Notes: generated from the sequence alone by a model not told the origin. Positions 7,981-17,236 are shown, numbered from the stretch's first letter. The stretch: DNA of 64,000 nt from CAVYXF01 sp963772335 (GCA_963772335.1 CAVYXF010000001.1:1426001-1490000); one strand, 5' to 3'. Translations and numbers: made by a program.

Positions 7981-8730
7981 ATGACTGAGAGTTCGACCAC
8001 GCCAATTCAGCCGAAAAGAAGGGATGAGGATGAGGACGAGGATAGGGGAGCGTTCTGGCTATGGTTCCGCCGGATCGCGATCTTGCTCCTGCTGCTCCTG
8101 CTGCTGGGGGTAATTTTCCTGGCATTGTTTCCCGCTTATCGCGAAAGGCTGCTTTATGGCGGTGTGCGGGTGGCGACCACGCAATGGGGCTCCTCGGTCG
8201 TCTACCCGATCTCGGGCACAGATAAGGCTGGCAAGCACGCCGCATTCGACGTCGCGGTTCTGCCGAAGGATCTGACCTGGGTGCGCGGCAGCACGGGCGA
8301 ATTGACTGAGCAGGGCCAGCCGATCCCGGCGGCCGATATCGCCTCGCGCGTCTTCAAACCAGAGCTGCGCGAGGGCCTTGGCCGGTCGAAAGCAGTGGTG
8401 GCGGTGGGCGTTGCCTCGCAAGAGGGCGAGCGCGCGGCCGAAACCGACCGCGCCGGCCAGCGGGCGAAAACGGCGGCTGGCTGGCTGACGAACGTCGTGG
8501 CGCCGGAGGTGCCGATCTGGGCGCTCAATCTGGGCCAATATACCGGCGAGTGCCAGGCCGCCAGCGAGGCCACGGATACGGGCTGGCAGAGGCCGCTCAT
8601 CATCGTCGGCATCCGCGAGCGGGACGAGGGCGTGAACTTGAGTGAGGCCTTCGCCGACGCGATCAGCGGCAAGTCCAATCTGCCGAGCCAGAACTGCTAT
8701 ACCTCCTTCGCCTTCTCCAAGGTGCGGTAG
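7981..8730 (+). CDS. Membrane-anchored protein, unknown function
   Basis: The 249-residue product begins MTESSTTPIQP. I chose the ATG at 7981 over one 63 bp upstream because it has a near-perfect ribosome binding site about 7 bp before it. A very acidic stretch (DEDEDED) precedes one strong membrane span at about residues 30-50 (IAILLLLLLLLGVIFLALF). The remaining ~200 residues should be periplasmic and include a region resembling a small alpha/beta domain (KAVVAVGVASQEGERAAETDRAGQRA). Two cysteines (ECQA and NCYT) could form a disulfide. I do not recognise a family. Confidence 0.68.
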   Translation: MTESSTTPIQPKRRDEDEDEDRGAFWLWFRRIAILLLLLLLLGVIFLALFPAYRERLLYGGVRVATTQWGSSVVYPISGTDKAGKHAAFDVAVLPKDLTWVRGSTGELTEQGQPIPAADIASRVFKPELREGLGRSKAVVAVGVASQEGERAAETDRAGQRAKTAAGWLTNVVAPEVPIWALNLGQYTGECQAASEATDTGWQRPLIIVGIRERDEGVNLSEAFADAISGKSNLPSQNCYTSFAFSKVR

Positions 8731-8796
8731 CCTCGAACAGCGGGACAGCCTCACAGTCAGTGTTGTTCCGCGCCTACCTCCGAGCGTGAGCGAGGC

Positions 8797-9702
8797 TCAC
8801 GGCGCTTTGGCAAGATCGGCGAGCCGCGTGCGCAGCCAACGATGGGCGACGTCCTTGTCGACGCGCGGATGCCAGACGGCGATGACATCGAAGCCGGGAA
8901 TTTCGATTGGCGGTTCGAAAACGACCAGCCTCCTGTCGTTCTCGCGGAGCAGCCTGGCCGGCACGAGAGCGACGAGATCGTCTGTTTGCAGAATTTCCGG
9001 GACCAGCAGAAAGCTCGGCACCGAGTAGCGAACCTTCCGCCTCAGTCCTAGCCCGGCGAGCGCCAAATCGGTTGGCCCTTCGAAGGACCCGCCCGTCGGC
9101 GACACGAGGACATGGTCAAAGCTGCAAAAGCTCTCGAGGGTTACTGCCGGGCAATTCGCAAGCGGATGCTCTGAGCGGACCACAGCGACATAGCGCTCTC
9201 GATAGAGCAATCGCGATCGCAGATCGGACATAGCGAATTCGGGAATGGTGACCGCCAGATCGAACTGCCCACGCGTCAGCGCATCCTTGAGACCTTCGAT
9301 CATCGGCGGCACGATCGCTACCTGGACTTGCCTTGCCTCGCTCCGGAGCACCGTGACAAGCGGAACCAGCAGGGCGTGCTGCATATAGTCGTTACTCGAG
9401 ATGGTGAAGGTCATCTCCGACGTGGATGGGTTGAACAGGTCGCGCACGATCAACCGTCGACTGTCGGCGATCAATTGCTTCACCGGCGCGGCCAGCGCCA
9501 AGGCTCGAGGAGTTGGAATAAGGCCGCGCTGCGCGCGCACAAACAGCGGGTCATCGAACACGTCGCGCAGGCGGGCCAACATCCCGCTGATCGTTGGTTG
9601 GGTGTAGCCGAGCTGGATCGCGGCTCGCGTGACATTGTGCTCCTCGAGCAGCGCGTCAAACACGACCAGCAGTTTCAGATCGAGCTTTTTGATATCGGTC
9701 AT
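8797..9702 (-). CDS. LysR-family transcriptional regulator
   Basis: This 301-residue regulator has the usual LysR layout. A winged helix-turn-helix spans about residues 8-66 (LLVVFDALLEEHNVTRAAIQLGYTQP). A periplasmic-binding-protein-like effector domain follows from ~90 to the end. The N-terminus (DLKLLVVFDALLEEHNVTRAA) resembles the NodD/NahR branch, which often responds to aromatic or phenolic inducers. It is transcribed divergently from a small membrane protein gene and an O-methyltransferase gene, and the short space between holds a near-palindrome. It therefore probably controls those genes. Confidence 0.9.
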   Translation of the reverse strand: MTDIKKLDLKLLVVFDALLEEHNVTRAAIQLGYTQPTISGMLARLRDVFDDPLFVRAQRGLIPTPRALALAAPVKQLIADSRRLIVRDLFNPSTSEMTFTISSNDYMQHALLVPLVTVLRSEARQVQVAIVPPMIEGLKDALTRGQFDLAVTIPEFAMSDLRSRLLYRERYVAVVRSEHPLANCPAVTLESFCSFDHVLVSPTGGSFEGPTDLALAGLGLRRKVRYSVPSFLLVPEILQTDDLVALVPARLLRENDRRLVVFEPPIEIPGFDVIAVWHPRVDKDVAHRWLRTRLADLAKAP

Positions 9703-9722
9703 ATTGATATCAGAACCATAAT

Positions 9723-9745
9723 CCTATGATTTTTGGAATGATAGG
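9723..9745. promoter_or_regulatory. Candidate LysR operator
   Basis: CCTATGAT and ATGATAGG form an almost perfect dyad separated by 7 bp, 20 bp upstream of the LysR start and 12 bp from the first possible start of the divergent gene. Placement and spacing fit a LysR-type binding site. No binding data are available. Confidence 0.4.
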
Positions 9746-9792
9746 GCGACCACTAAATGGTATCGGACGCAATTTTTCTGCAGGAATCGGCA

Positions 9793-10068
9793 ATGCTGGC
9801 AGCAACTGTTTGCCGTTTACAGCCGAGCGCTTCCGCCACAGGGCAACTCGCTGACCCGGGAACTATGGACGTGGATTGCTACACTCTTGCCCAATTCTTG
9901 GCAGCGACACTTCTGCTTCTCGTAACGGCCGGTTGCGTCCTCACGTTTGGGCGCCTCCGGTTACCAGCGGGGCGGACGCAGATTGCCAGGTTCGCGAAGC
10001 TGGGAAGCGCGGCCGTCTTTCTCTCAATTGCGGTCATCACCGTCCTAAGATTCTGTAACGAGCTCTGA
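9793..10068 (+). CDS. Small membrane protein ahead of the O-methyltransferase
   Basis: This product of about 91 residues (alternative starts at 9757 and 9868) has two hydrophobic segments, TLAQFLAATLLLLVTAGCVL and FAKLGSAAVFLSIAVITVL, separated by a short basic loop. I recognise no family. It ends 13 bp before the methyltransferase start on the same strand and shares the divergent promoter region with the LysR gene, so co-transcription with the methyltransferase is likely. It could be a chance open frame, but the membrane pattern argues for a real gene. Confidence 0.45.
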   Translation: MLAATVCRLQPSASATGQLADPGTMDVDCYTLAQFLAATLLLLVTAGCVLTFGRLRLPAGRTQIARFAKLGSAAVFLSIAVITVLRFCNEL

Positions 10069-10081
10069 AAGAGAGGTGATC

Positions 10082-11164
10082 ATGGCTAGTCAGCTTTCGC
10101 GCACAGCGCCTCCGGCCGACCATGCAAATGTCCAGCCGATTGATGCCACGCCGAAGCTTCCTTCCGCCGTCCCGTTGATGGCGCTTTCGACCGGTTTCTG
10201 GTCCTTCAAGACTCTGGCCGCTGCGCACGAGTTGGACCTATTCAGCCGCCTTGCGGGCGGCGCTGGCATCACGGTTGCCGAGTTGGCGGAAGCGCTCGGC
10301 CTGCATCCACGCCCGGCCGAGATGCTGTTGACCGGGTGCGCTGCACTCGGGCTTCTGGAGAAAGCGGACGGCCGTTATCGCAATACGCCCTTAAGCGAAG
10401 CCTATCTCGTGCGCGGGAAGCCGTATTACTTCGGTGGCTTCGTGCAGATGGCCGACAAGCGGCTCTACGCGGGCTGGGGCAAACTTAGCGAAGCGCTGCG
10501 CACGAACCGGCCAACCACGTGGGACCCGGCAGTGCAGTCCTCGATGTTCGACAGCGAGGATCCGACGATGCTGGCGCTCTTCTGGGAGGCGATGCATTCG
10601 CTCTCCACGATGACCGCGCGCAGGCTCGGCGAAGCCGTGAATCTCAGTCATTTCCGCCGCCTTCTGGATATCGGCGGCGGATCGGGCGCGTACGACATCG
10701 AGCTTTGCAGACAGTATGGAGCGCTGCGCGCGACCGTGTTTGATCTGCCGCATGTGGCCGCGATCGCCGCGGGAAAAATCACCGAGGCCGGCTTGACCGA
10801 CCGCATAGAGACCGCCGGCGGCAACTTCTTCGAACAGCTTCCCGGAGATCACGACGTGCATCTCCTGTCGATGATCCTGCACGATTGGGACGAGGCCAAG
10901 AACCGCGCCCTGCTGCGCCGGTCCTTCGAGGCTTTGCCGAGCGGCGGCGTAGTCGTCATCAGCGAGCTTCTCGTCAATGACGAAAAGACCGGGCCGGCGC
11001 CGGCCGCGCTGATGAGCCTCAACATGCTGATCGAGGCGGAAGGGCGAAACTACACGCCGGCCGAATATTCGGCGTGGCTCGAGGAAGCCGGATTCCGGCA
11101 TATCGAGACGGTCTGGTTCGACGCACCCGCCGCGAACGGCGCCGTGATCGGCCGCAAGCCGTAG
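10082..11164 (+). CDS. SAM-dependent O-methyltransferase (Methyltransf_2 type)
   Basis: This 360-residue enzyme has an N-terminal winged-helix dimerisation domain (residues ~30-105, including GFWSFKTLAAAHELDLFSRL) and a C-terminal Rossmann SAM-binding domain. The SAM motif is LDIGGGSG near residue 196. SMILHDWDEAKNRALLRR carries the conserved His-Asp-Trp typical of the plant-like O-methyltransferase fold, which includes acetylserotonin and hydroxyneurosporene methyltransferases. The small-molecule substrate cannot be deduced. The ATG at 10082 is preferred over the GTG at 10076 because GAGAGG lies at suitable distance. Confidence 0.87.
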   Translation: MASQLSRTAPPADHANVQPIDATPKLPSAVPLMALSTGFWSFKTLAAAHELDLFSRLAGGAGITVAELAEALGLHPRPAEMLLTGCAALGLLEKADGRYRNTPLSEAYLVRGKPYYFGGFVQMADKRLYAGWGKLSEALRTNRPTTWDPAVQSSMFDSEDPTMLALFWEAMHSLSTMTARRLGEAVNLSHFRRLLDIGGGSGAYDIELCRQYGALRATVFDLPHVAAIAAGKITEAGLTDRIETAGGNFFEQLPGDHDVHLLSMILHDWDEAKNRALLRRSFEALPSGGVVVISELLVNDEKTGPAPAALMSLNMLIEAEGRNYTPAEYSAWLEEAGFRHIETVWFDAPAANGAVIGRKP

Positions 11165-11218
11165 GGCGTAACGCGAAGTGGAATAGGCGCCCTGCAGTTC
11201 AAATTCCGCCCGCTGCCA

Positions 11219-11974
11219 ATGTCTGTTCCTGGGCCGAAGGCAGGCTTTGGCTGGCATTTCGGCAACCTTCGGAATCACCGCCTTGCCGACATGGTATCTG
11301 ACGTGAGCGCAACTCGTCGCCCAAACACCACCGGTCTGCGCCAATTCCTGGATCTCCAGCAGCAGCGCGATTGGATGCAGGGCAAGGCGATCCTGCGCGA
11401 CGCTGACGAGCGCTCGGAGTCCGTGGAGATGCGTCTCAAATACGCCCTGCGGTTTGAGAAGCTTCTGCGCCGGCCGCAGGCGCAAGAGGTCCTGAGGATT
11501 CTCCGGCGCTACGGCCGCGACTGTATCCCGATTCCGCGGCAAACCGAGCGGCATTACTGGTCGGTTTCCTGTCTGCCATCAACTCCGGGCAAGGCGCTCG
11601 TTCGCGTCAATGCGAGCTGGATGGAGCTTTTCTCGCTCTATGCAGAAGGCGAGGGCATCCGCGCGCTATTCCTGGTGCATCTTTCCGATTTCACCATCGA
11701 CCATTCACTCGATCACGGCCAGGTGGACGAAGCTTTCCTTGAGCGCTGTGTCATGACGCCGGAAGACATCGACTATTTCTTCCCCCGCGGCGAGGACATT
11801 TTCGGCATCAAGGTCCGCGGCTTCTCCTCAATCGGAAAATTCCTCGCGGCGCGCCGTACGCTGCGGGCCATCCGGGCGTTCAACCTGACGCACATGAACC
11901 GGGGCCGGAACGCCTATCAGGCGAGTCACTGCTACAGCCTGGCGGATCACATGTTGAGTGGTGCTGTGCGCTGA
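11219..11974 (+). CDS. Hypothetical protein, unknown function
   Basis: This 251-residue open frame shows good coding character in its main part (from about 11291, MVSDVSATRRPN) but I recognise no family. The sequence is mixed alpha/beta with basic helical stretches such as EMRLKYALRFEKLLRRP and an aromatic, acidic patch (PEDIDYFFPRGEDIFGIKVRG). There is no signal peptide or membrane span. It lies 54 bp after the methyltransferase, so it may be in the same transcript. The start is uncertain: neither 11219 nor 11291 has a clear ribosome binding site. Confidence 0.55.
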   Translation: MSVPGPKAGFGWHFGNLRNHRLADMVSDVSATRRPNTTGLRQFLDLQQQRDWMQGKAILRDADERSESVEMRLKYALRFEKLLRRPQAQEVLRILRRYGRDCIPIPRQTERHYWSVSCLPSTPGKALVRVNASWMELFSLYAEGEGIRALFLVHLSDFTIDHSLDHGQVDEAFLERCVMTPEDIDYFFPRGEDIFGIKVRGFSSIGKFLAARRTLRAIRAFNLTHMNRGRNAYQASHCYSLADHMLSGAVR

Positions 11975-12130
11975 GCGAGGACAGTTCGAAAGTTCGATCG
12001 TGAAATGGCGCGCTCCCCTATGGCTCCGCGATGCACCCCGCTGATAACTGCGCGAACGAAATCCGTCGCGCTGCGAGGGAATTACATGCGAAGCGGCGAC
12101 GCTCGCCAACTACCTGCCAGGTAGTCCCCT

Positions 12131-12450
12131 CCCGCAACCTCACGAACAGGACAGGTGCACCAGGTTCCCAAGCGCTTTGGCCGGCCGCTCGCCGGCGAGC
12201 ATGGAAGATGGTCTTGATGGTGGCACCCCCGGCGCCCAGCACGATCTTCTTCTGGCCGTCGCGCTCGACATGGATGGTCTGCTCGATGCGGGTCTAACCG
12301 TCTTCAGCGTCTTCCAGTCGGTGGTCTCGACGGCGGAGGCATAGGGCAGTTCGTCATGCAGGCGCTCATAGCGTTTTCGCGCGCGACTTCGGCCGCCCAG
12401 TGGCGCTGCGGAGCGTCGGAGATCTGGTCTTCCGGGCAGAGCCCTGGGGA
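12131..12450 (-). pseudogene. Degenerate internal fragment of era
   Basis: This stretch matches the 3' half of the intact era gene (about 16358-16680) over ~320 bp on the same strand. At the protein level the relic reads TRIEQTIHVERDGQKK and LGAGGATIKT, while intact Era has TRIEQTIYVERDGQKK and LGAGGATIKT in its KH RNA-binding domain. It contains a deletion giving a frameshift at the DGSTRIEQ position, a scrambled segment after the KH signature and no start codon. It cannot make a functional GTPase. It lies about 4 kb from the intact gene. Confidence 0.85.
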
Positions 12451-12670
12451 GAACTGCCGACTAGCGTTGTGTGCTTATAACGTGCGACTTGTCATTGGCG
12501 ACAGGACGGGGTAGGGTGCACCCGCGACTTTGGCCGGACGATTGGGCCGTTTCACCCGAGCAGTGCTGGGTGCACGTTCAACTTCTCTACCAAAACTCGA
12601 CCTAGCGAGCAGCGGCAGCCCTTCGGGCGCCGGTAGCTCATGTGCATTCACATTGCGAAAAGGCAAAGAC

Positions 12671-12880
12671 ATGACCAGTGGCACCGTGAAATTCTACAAT
12701 GATCAGAAGGGTTTTGGCTTCATCGCGCCCGACGATGGCGGCAATGACGTGTTCGTCCATGCGACGGCACTCGAGCGCGCCGGCATCCGCCACCTCGGCG
12801 AGGGCCAGAAGGTGGAGTTTGAGACCCAGCGCGATCAGCGCACCGGCAAGATGGCCGTGAGCACGCTGCAGATCGTGTAA
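12671..12880 (+). CDS. cspA: Cold-shock domain protein
   Basis: This 69-residue protein is one CSD/OB-fold domain. RNP1 appears as KGFGFI and RNP2 as VFVHATAL. Such proteins bind single-stranded RNA and DNA and act as RNA chaperones in the cytoplasm. I chose the ATG at 12671; an upstream in-frame extension has no homology and covers the probable long 5' leader typical of these genes. A strong intrinsic terminator follows 30 bp after the stop, so the gene is a single transcription unit. Confidence 0.95.
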   Translation: MTSGTVKFYNDQKGFGFIAPDDGGNDVFVHATALERAGIRHLGEGQKVEFETQRDQRTGKMAVSTLQIV

Positions 12881-12910
12881 TCGCGCCCGCGCGATACCGT
12901 GCAAATTAAG

Positions 12911-12940
12911 AGCCGGGTCCCTTGAGGGCCCGGCTTTTTT
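12911..12940 (+). terminator. Rho-independent terminator of the cold-shock gene
   Basis: AGCCGGGTCCC, a TTGA loop and GGGCCCGGCT form a GC-rich stem of 10 pairs with one bulged T, followed by six Ts. It lies 30 bp after the cold-shock stop codon. Confidence 0.9.
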
Positions 12941-14152
12941 GTTGCCGCCTATTGCAAGGCAGGCCGTTATTAAGGGACGCGCGAGCGGCCGCTCGGGCCG
13001 GTGCGTCTATGTATTTTGGGGGTCGCCCTAATAGGCCGTCCGCGCACGGTGAAATTTTGGCTGCGTATGCCTCTTCCCTAGGCGATCGCATCATCTCGGC
13101 GAAGTGGCTCGGATGAACTGGCGCCCCGCGCATCCCAGCGACAGAGGGCATGGCGGAAACCCTGAGTTCAGGTCCGTTACACCAACCGCAAGGCCGACCT
13201 CTTGACGAACCGGGGCTACTCTGGCGCCCGAGCTTCGTTCCGTCCACCCATCCCTTGCGGGTTCCTCAGGCACCGCTCCCTTCCCGCGTGGTGAGACGGT
13301 CTGGAGTCCCGCGTCCCTCTCGGAAAGGAACGGGAGCGAGTGTAAGGGGAGGTTTAGGGGGTGGGGATTGTATCTGTCGGAAAAGCTGATGCTTTGGTGA
13401 ACGGAGGGTTTCCAGCGCCGTCAGCGTGCTCTTCCCATTCGGCAACCCGGAACTATAAATCAGGCCCGCTTGCGCCTCATCTCGGGCCCTAGCGTCAACT
13501 GCACACGTTCGTGTCAATCGATGTCGAGCAAATGGGAGCAGAGCGCAACATGCTGTAAATTGGCCGCAAGGAATTTAGTCTCTGATCTCCGGCAAAGAAG
13601 CTGGACAAGAGCTTATAACTTTTGTGATAGTCAGCGACTTTGAACAATCCTTCTTGAGCTGCTTGTAAGCTGGCGTCTGGGGACTTCTTCTGTGCGCTTG
13701 CACGTGACGCAAAATGTGACGGCTTGGTGCTTCTGGCTGCTGCTGGCTCCACTTCTCCTGCTGCAGCCCGCCCAGCGGCTGCCGAGCACGGACGGTGCGC
13801 CGAGCATCAGCAACCGCATAGCGTCCGATAGTCTCCTTCTTCCTCGACCTACCAGCGTCTTCGCCCGCGCGGCCGAGCGATCATCCCGGGATAACGATAC
13901 CGGCCCCGATCTTCTCAGCCTCGCTATTCTCCCACGGCTCGACGGCTGGGACAGGCATACGACCGTTCCCCGGCCGCTCGCGATCGCGCCCGTCCGCGAC
14001 TTCCTGAGCTGCAGAACCGCCCATCCCCGCGCCCCTCCGGCCTAAACACGCCCGCGGCTGCCAAAGCCGCAAACGTACTTTGCTTCACCATCCTGAGCAC
14101 CGCGTCGGGGGCGCGCTCCCGCGCGGGAGCTCCATTATTCGAGGGGCATAGA
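12941..14152. other. Gene-poor region, nothing recognisable
   Basis: In these 1.2 kb I see no gene I can support on either strand. A 117-codon frame at 13692-14045 starts with a hydrophobic stretch but becomes featureless, Arg/Pro-rich sequence, and an equally long frame faces it on the other strand, so both look like chance frames in GC-rich DNA. With the adjacent era relic, the region may be eroded former coding DNA. Confidence 0.5.
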
Positions 14153-14305
14153 ATGTCCAAAGAACCCGAACACCGCAGCGACACGCCGACCGAAGACCCC
14201 AAATTTGACACCTCCGCAAACCGCCGCGCAGGATGGGTGCTATTCGGCGGCCTTGGCGGCATGCTTCTACTGTTGCTGGTCGTCGAACTCCTGCGGCGCA
14301 TGTAG
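14153..14305 (+). CDS. 50-residue single-span membrane peptide
   Basis: The open frame MSKEPEHRSDTPTEDP... has a GAGGGG ribosome binding site at suitable distance. About 25 polar, acidic residues are followed by ANRRAGW and one strong membrane span (VLFGGLGGMLLLLLVVELL), ending LRRM. The charge pattern suggests a cytoplasmic N-terminus. It stops 75 bp before the antiporter gene on the same strand, so it may be co-transcribed and act as a small accessory subunit. That role is inferred from position only. Confidence 0.55.
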   Translation: MSKEPEHRSDTPTEDPKFDTSANRRAGWVLFGGLGGMLLLLLVVELLRRM

Positions 14306-14380
14306 CGCCCACAAGGACCAGGGCAGGCGCGTGCGGCGCGCCTGCCTCCCGCTTGCCGCCATCTTCTCGCGAGGTCCCCG

Positions 14381-16216
14381 ATGCCCCATGACACCACGCT
14401 TATCGCCACCATCGTCGCCGGCCTCGTCTGTGCCTTCATCGGCGGCTTCATCGCCAGCAAGGCGAGACTGCCACCGCTCGTCGGCTATCTGCTCGCCGGC
14501 GTGGCGGTGGGGCCGTTTACGCCCGGCTTCGTCGCTGACGAAGCCCTCGCGGGACAACTCGCAGAGATTGGCGTCATCTTGCTGATGTTCGGCGTTGGCT
14601 TGCATTTCTCCATTAACGACCTGCTCGCTGTGCGCCGGATCGCTATCCCCGGCGCGATCGGCCAGATTGTCTTCGCCACCTTGCTGGGTGCCGGCGTGAC
14701 GCATCTGTGGGGCTGGTCAGTTGGCGCCGGCCTCGTGTTCGGCCTGGCGCTCTCGGTGGCCAGTACCGTTGTGCTGCTGCGGGCTTTGGAGGAGCGCAAT
14801 GTCCTGGATTCCAACAATGGCCGGATTGCCGTCGGCTGGCTCATCGTCGAGGATCTCGCAATGGTCGTGGCGCTGGTGCTGTTGCCTGCCCTGGCGGGTG
14901 TGCTCGGCGGCAATCCGCAAGGTGTGGCCGGTCACCTGGGCGGCGACGATCTTGTGCTGACGCTCGGGCTGACGCTCGGCAAGGTCGCGCTGTTTCTCGT
15001 CCTGGTGCTGGTGGTCGGCATGCGCGTCGTTCCCTGGCTCCTGGCCCAGGTCGCGCGGACGGGCTCGCGCGAGCTGTTCACCCTTTCGGTGCTGGCGACG
15101 GCGCTGGGTATCGCCTTCGGCTCGGCCGCGCTATTCGGGGTGTCCTTTGCGCTCGGGGCCTTCTTTGCCGGCGTGGTGTTGAACGAGACCGATTTCAGCC
15201 ATCAGGCGGCCGCCGATTCCCTGCCGCTGCAGGACGCCTTCGCGGTGCTGTTCTTCGTCTCCGTCGGCATGCTGTTCGATCCGTCGATCCTGGTGCGCGA
15301 ACCTCTGGCGGTGCTGGCCGTGCTCGCGGTCATCATCATTGGCAAATCGCTCGCCGCATTCGCCATCGTGCTGGCCTTCGGCTATCCCGCCTCGACCGCT
15401 CTCACCGTCTCGGCGAGCCTGGCGCAGATCGGGGAGTTCTCGTTCATTCTAGCCGGACTGGGGGTTTCGCTCGGACTCTTGCCGGCAGAGGGGCGTGACC
15501 TGATCCTGGCCGGAGCACTCCTGTCGATCACACTGAACCCGCTGGTCTTTGCGAGCACAGACCGGCTCGCGGCCTGGCTGCGTACTCGCCCTGATCTGCT
15601 CGCCTGGATCGAGCGGCGAGGCGATGACATGTTGTCGAGATTGCCGGAGAACAACACCGGCATACGCGACCATGCGGTCATCGTCGGCTATGGCCGGGTT
15701 GGAAGCGTTGTCGGCAGAGGACTGAAAAGCCAGGGGCTGCCCATCATCGTCATCGACCAGGACCGCCAGCGCATGGAGGCGCTGCGCGCCCGCGGCGTGC
15801 CTGCGATCTATGGCGATGCGACGACGCCGGGCGTGCTCGAAGCAGCCGATACGGACAAGGCCCGGCTGATCGTCATCGCCACGCCCGAAGGCTATCAGAC
15901 CCGGCACATCATCGAACTGGCGCGCGCGCTCAATCCCGACATCGACACTGCGGTGCGTACCCATAGCGAGGGCGAGATTGCCTATCTGGAGCGGCAGGGC
16001 GTAGGCATCGCGATCATGGGCGAGCGGGAGCTGGCTTTCGGGTTGATGGAATACGGGCTCCGTAGCCTCGGCACTCCTCCGGAGCGGGCGCATCTCATTG
16101 TGCAAAATGTGCGTGTCTCGGGTGAAGGCGGTGTCTATGAGCGACAGCCCGAAACCCCTGTACGCAGCGCACCAGAACTGCGCGCCCGTCGCGACGAGCC
16201 GTCCTTGTCCGAATGA
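14381..16216 (+). CDS. CPA2-family monovalent cation:proton antiporter (KefB/YbaL-like)
   Basis: This 611-residue inner-membrane protein has about 12 hydrophobic segments in residues 1-400 forming the Na+/H+ exchanger-type domain (PLVGYLLAGVAVGPFTPG, then ILLMFGVGLHFS and ALGAFFAGVVLNETDF are typical). A cytoplasmic RCK/TrkA-N nucleotide-binding domain starts near residue 428 (HAVIVGYGRVGSVVGRGL) and continues with the IYGDATTPGVLEAA motif. Proteins of this layout exchange K+ or Na+ for H+ and are gated through the RCK domain. Length is normal for YbaL/RosB-like members. The small membrane peptide gene at 14153-14305 may share its promoter. Confidence 0.92.
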   Translation: MPHDTTLIATIVAGLVCAFIGGFIASKARLPPLVGYLLAGVAVGPFTPGFVADEALAGQLAEIGVILLMFGVGLHFSINDLLAVRRIAIPGAIGQIVFATLLGAGVTHLWGWSVGAGLVFGLALSVASTVVLLRALEERNVLDSNNGRIAVGWLIVEDLAMVVALVLLPALAGVLGGNPQGVAGHLGGDDLVLTLGLTLGKVALFLVLVLVVGMRVVPWLLAQVARTGSRELFTLSVLATALGIAFGSAALFGVSFALGAFFAGVVLNETDFSHQAAADSLPLQDAFAVLFFVSVGMLFDPSILVREPLAVLAVLAVIIIGKSLAAFAIVLAFGYPASTALTVSASLAQIGEFSFILAGLGVSLGLLPAEGRDLILAGALLSITLNPLVFASTDRLAAWLRTRPDLLAWIERRGDDMLSRLPENNTGIRDHAVIVGYGRVGSVVGRGLKSQGLPIIVIDQDRQRMEALRARGVPAIYGDATTPGVLEAADTDKARLIVIATPEGYQTRHIIELARALNPDIDTAVRTHSEGEIAYLERQGVGIAIMGERELAFGLMEYGLRSLGTPPERAHLIVQNVRVSGEGGVYERQPETPVRSAPELRARRDEPSLSE

Positions 16217-16284
16217 GGCATGCCGCTAGCATATGCCTGGTCACACCACGAGGCCGACGTTTAGCGCGCGCTACCGAATGGCTT

Positions 16285-17235
16285 CTACTCTCCCTTCGGG
16301 TAATCCAGCCCCATCTCCCGATAGCGCTCGGGGTCATCGCCCCAGCGCTCGCGCACCTTCACGAACAGGAACAGGTGCACCTTGGCGCCGAGGGCTTCGG
16401 CAAGTTCCTCGCGGGCCATCATCGAAATCGTCTTGATGGTGGCGCCGCCGGCGCCGAGCACGATTTTCTTCTGGCCGTCGCGCTCGACATAGATGGTCTG
16501 CTCGATGCGGGTCGAGCCGTCCTTCAGCGTCTTCCAATCGGTGGTCTCGACGGTCGAGGCATAGGGCAGCTCGTCATGGAGGCGCTCATAGAGTTTCTCG
16601 CGCGTGACTTCGGCCGCCCAATGGCGCTGCGGCGCATCGGAAATCTGATCCTCGGGGTAGAGCCAGGGACCGGGCGGCACCACGCCGGCGAGATAGTCGC
16701 GCAGATCGTCGACGCCGTCGCCTTCGAGCGCCGAGATCATGAAAATGCGCTCGAAAGGGCGGTACTCCGCGCATTTTGTCGCCAGCTCCAGAAGCTTCGG
16801 CTTGGCGATGCGGTCAACCTTATTCAGCGCCAGCACCACCGGCCCGGAGAGCGCCGCGGAACCGCGCAGAATGGTTTCCGCCTCCTCCTCCAGCCCCTTG
16901 GCTGCGTCGATCAGCACCACCACGGCATCGGCATCGCGCGCGCCGCCCCAGGCGGCATCGACCATCGCGCGGTCGAGCCGGCGCTTCGGGCGAAAGATGC
17001 CCGGCGTGTCGACCAGGATGATTTGGCTGGCGCCGGCAATGGCGATGCCGCGGATCTGCGCGCGCGTGGTCTGCACCTTACGCGAGACGATCGAGACCTT
17101 GGTGCCGACGAGGGCGTTGGTGAGGGTGGATTTGCCGCTGTTGGGCGCACCGATGATGCCAACGAACCCGCAGCGCGTCTCTGCCTCTGCCGCCGCCGTC
17201 TCGTCCCTGCCCTCGCCTGCGGTCTCCTCAGCCAT
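16285..17235 (-). CDS. era: GTPase Era, ribosome assembly factor
   Basis: This is the essential GTPase that binds the 3' end of 16S rRNA during 30S maturation. The G motifs are visible: G1 GAPNSGKST, G3 DTPG, G4 NKVD. The C-terminal KH domain has LGAGGATIKT. The chosen ATG gives 316 residues, close to the family norm, and lies 1 bp after the rnc stop codon. An in-frame ATG at 17259 would add 8 residues and overlap rnc by 23 bp. It is the last gene of the conserved minus-strand run lepB-rnc-era, and coupling to rnc is expected because both products act on rRNA. A degenerate copy of its 3' half lies at 12131-12450. Confidence 0.97.
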   Translation of the reverse strand: MAEETAGEGRDETAAAEAETRCGFVGIIGAPNSGKSTLTNALVGTKVSIVSRKVQTTRAQIRGIAIAGASQIILVDTPGIFRPKRRLDRAMVDAAWGGARDADAVVVLIDAAKGLEEEAETILRGSAALSGPVVLALNKVDRIAKPKLLELATKCAEYRPFERIFMISALEGDGVDDLRDYLAGVVPPGPWLYPEDQISDAPQRHWAAEVTREKLYERLHDELPYASTVETTDWKTLKDGSTRIEQTIYVERDGQKKIVLGAGGATIKTISMMAREELAEALGAKVHLFLFVKVRERWGDDPERYREMGLDYPKGE

Positions 17236-17236
17236 G

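Noticed and set aside
13692..14045. A 117-codon frame with a hydrophobic start in the gene-poor region
   Set aside because: The hydrophobic stretch is not followed by a plausible mature protein, and the opposite strand is open to a similar extent.
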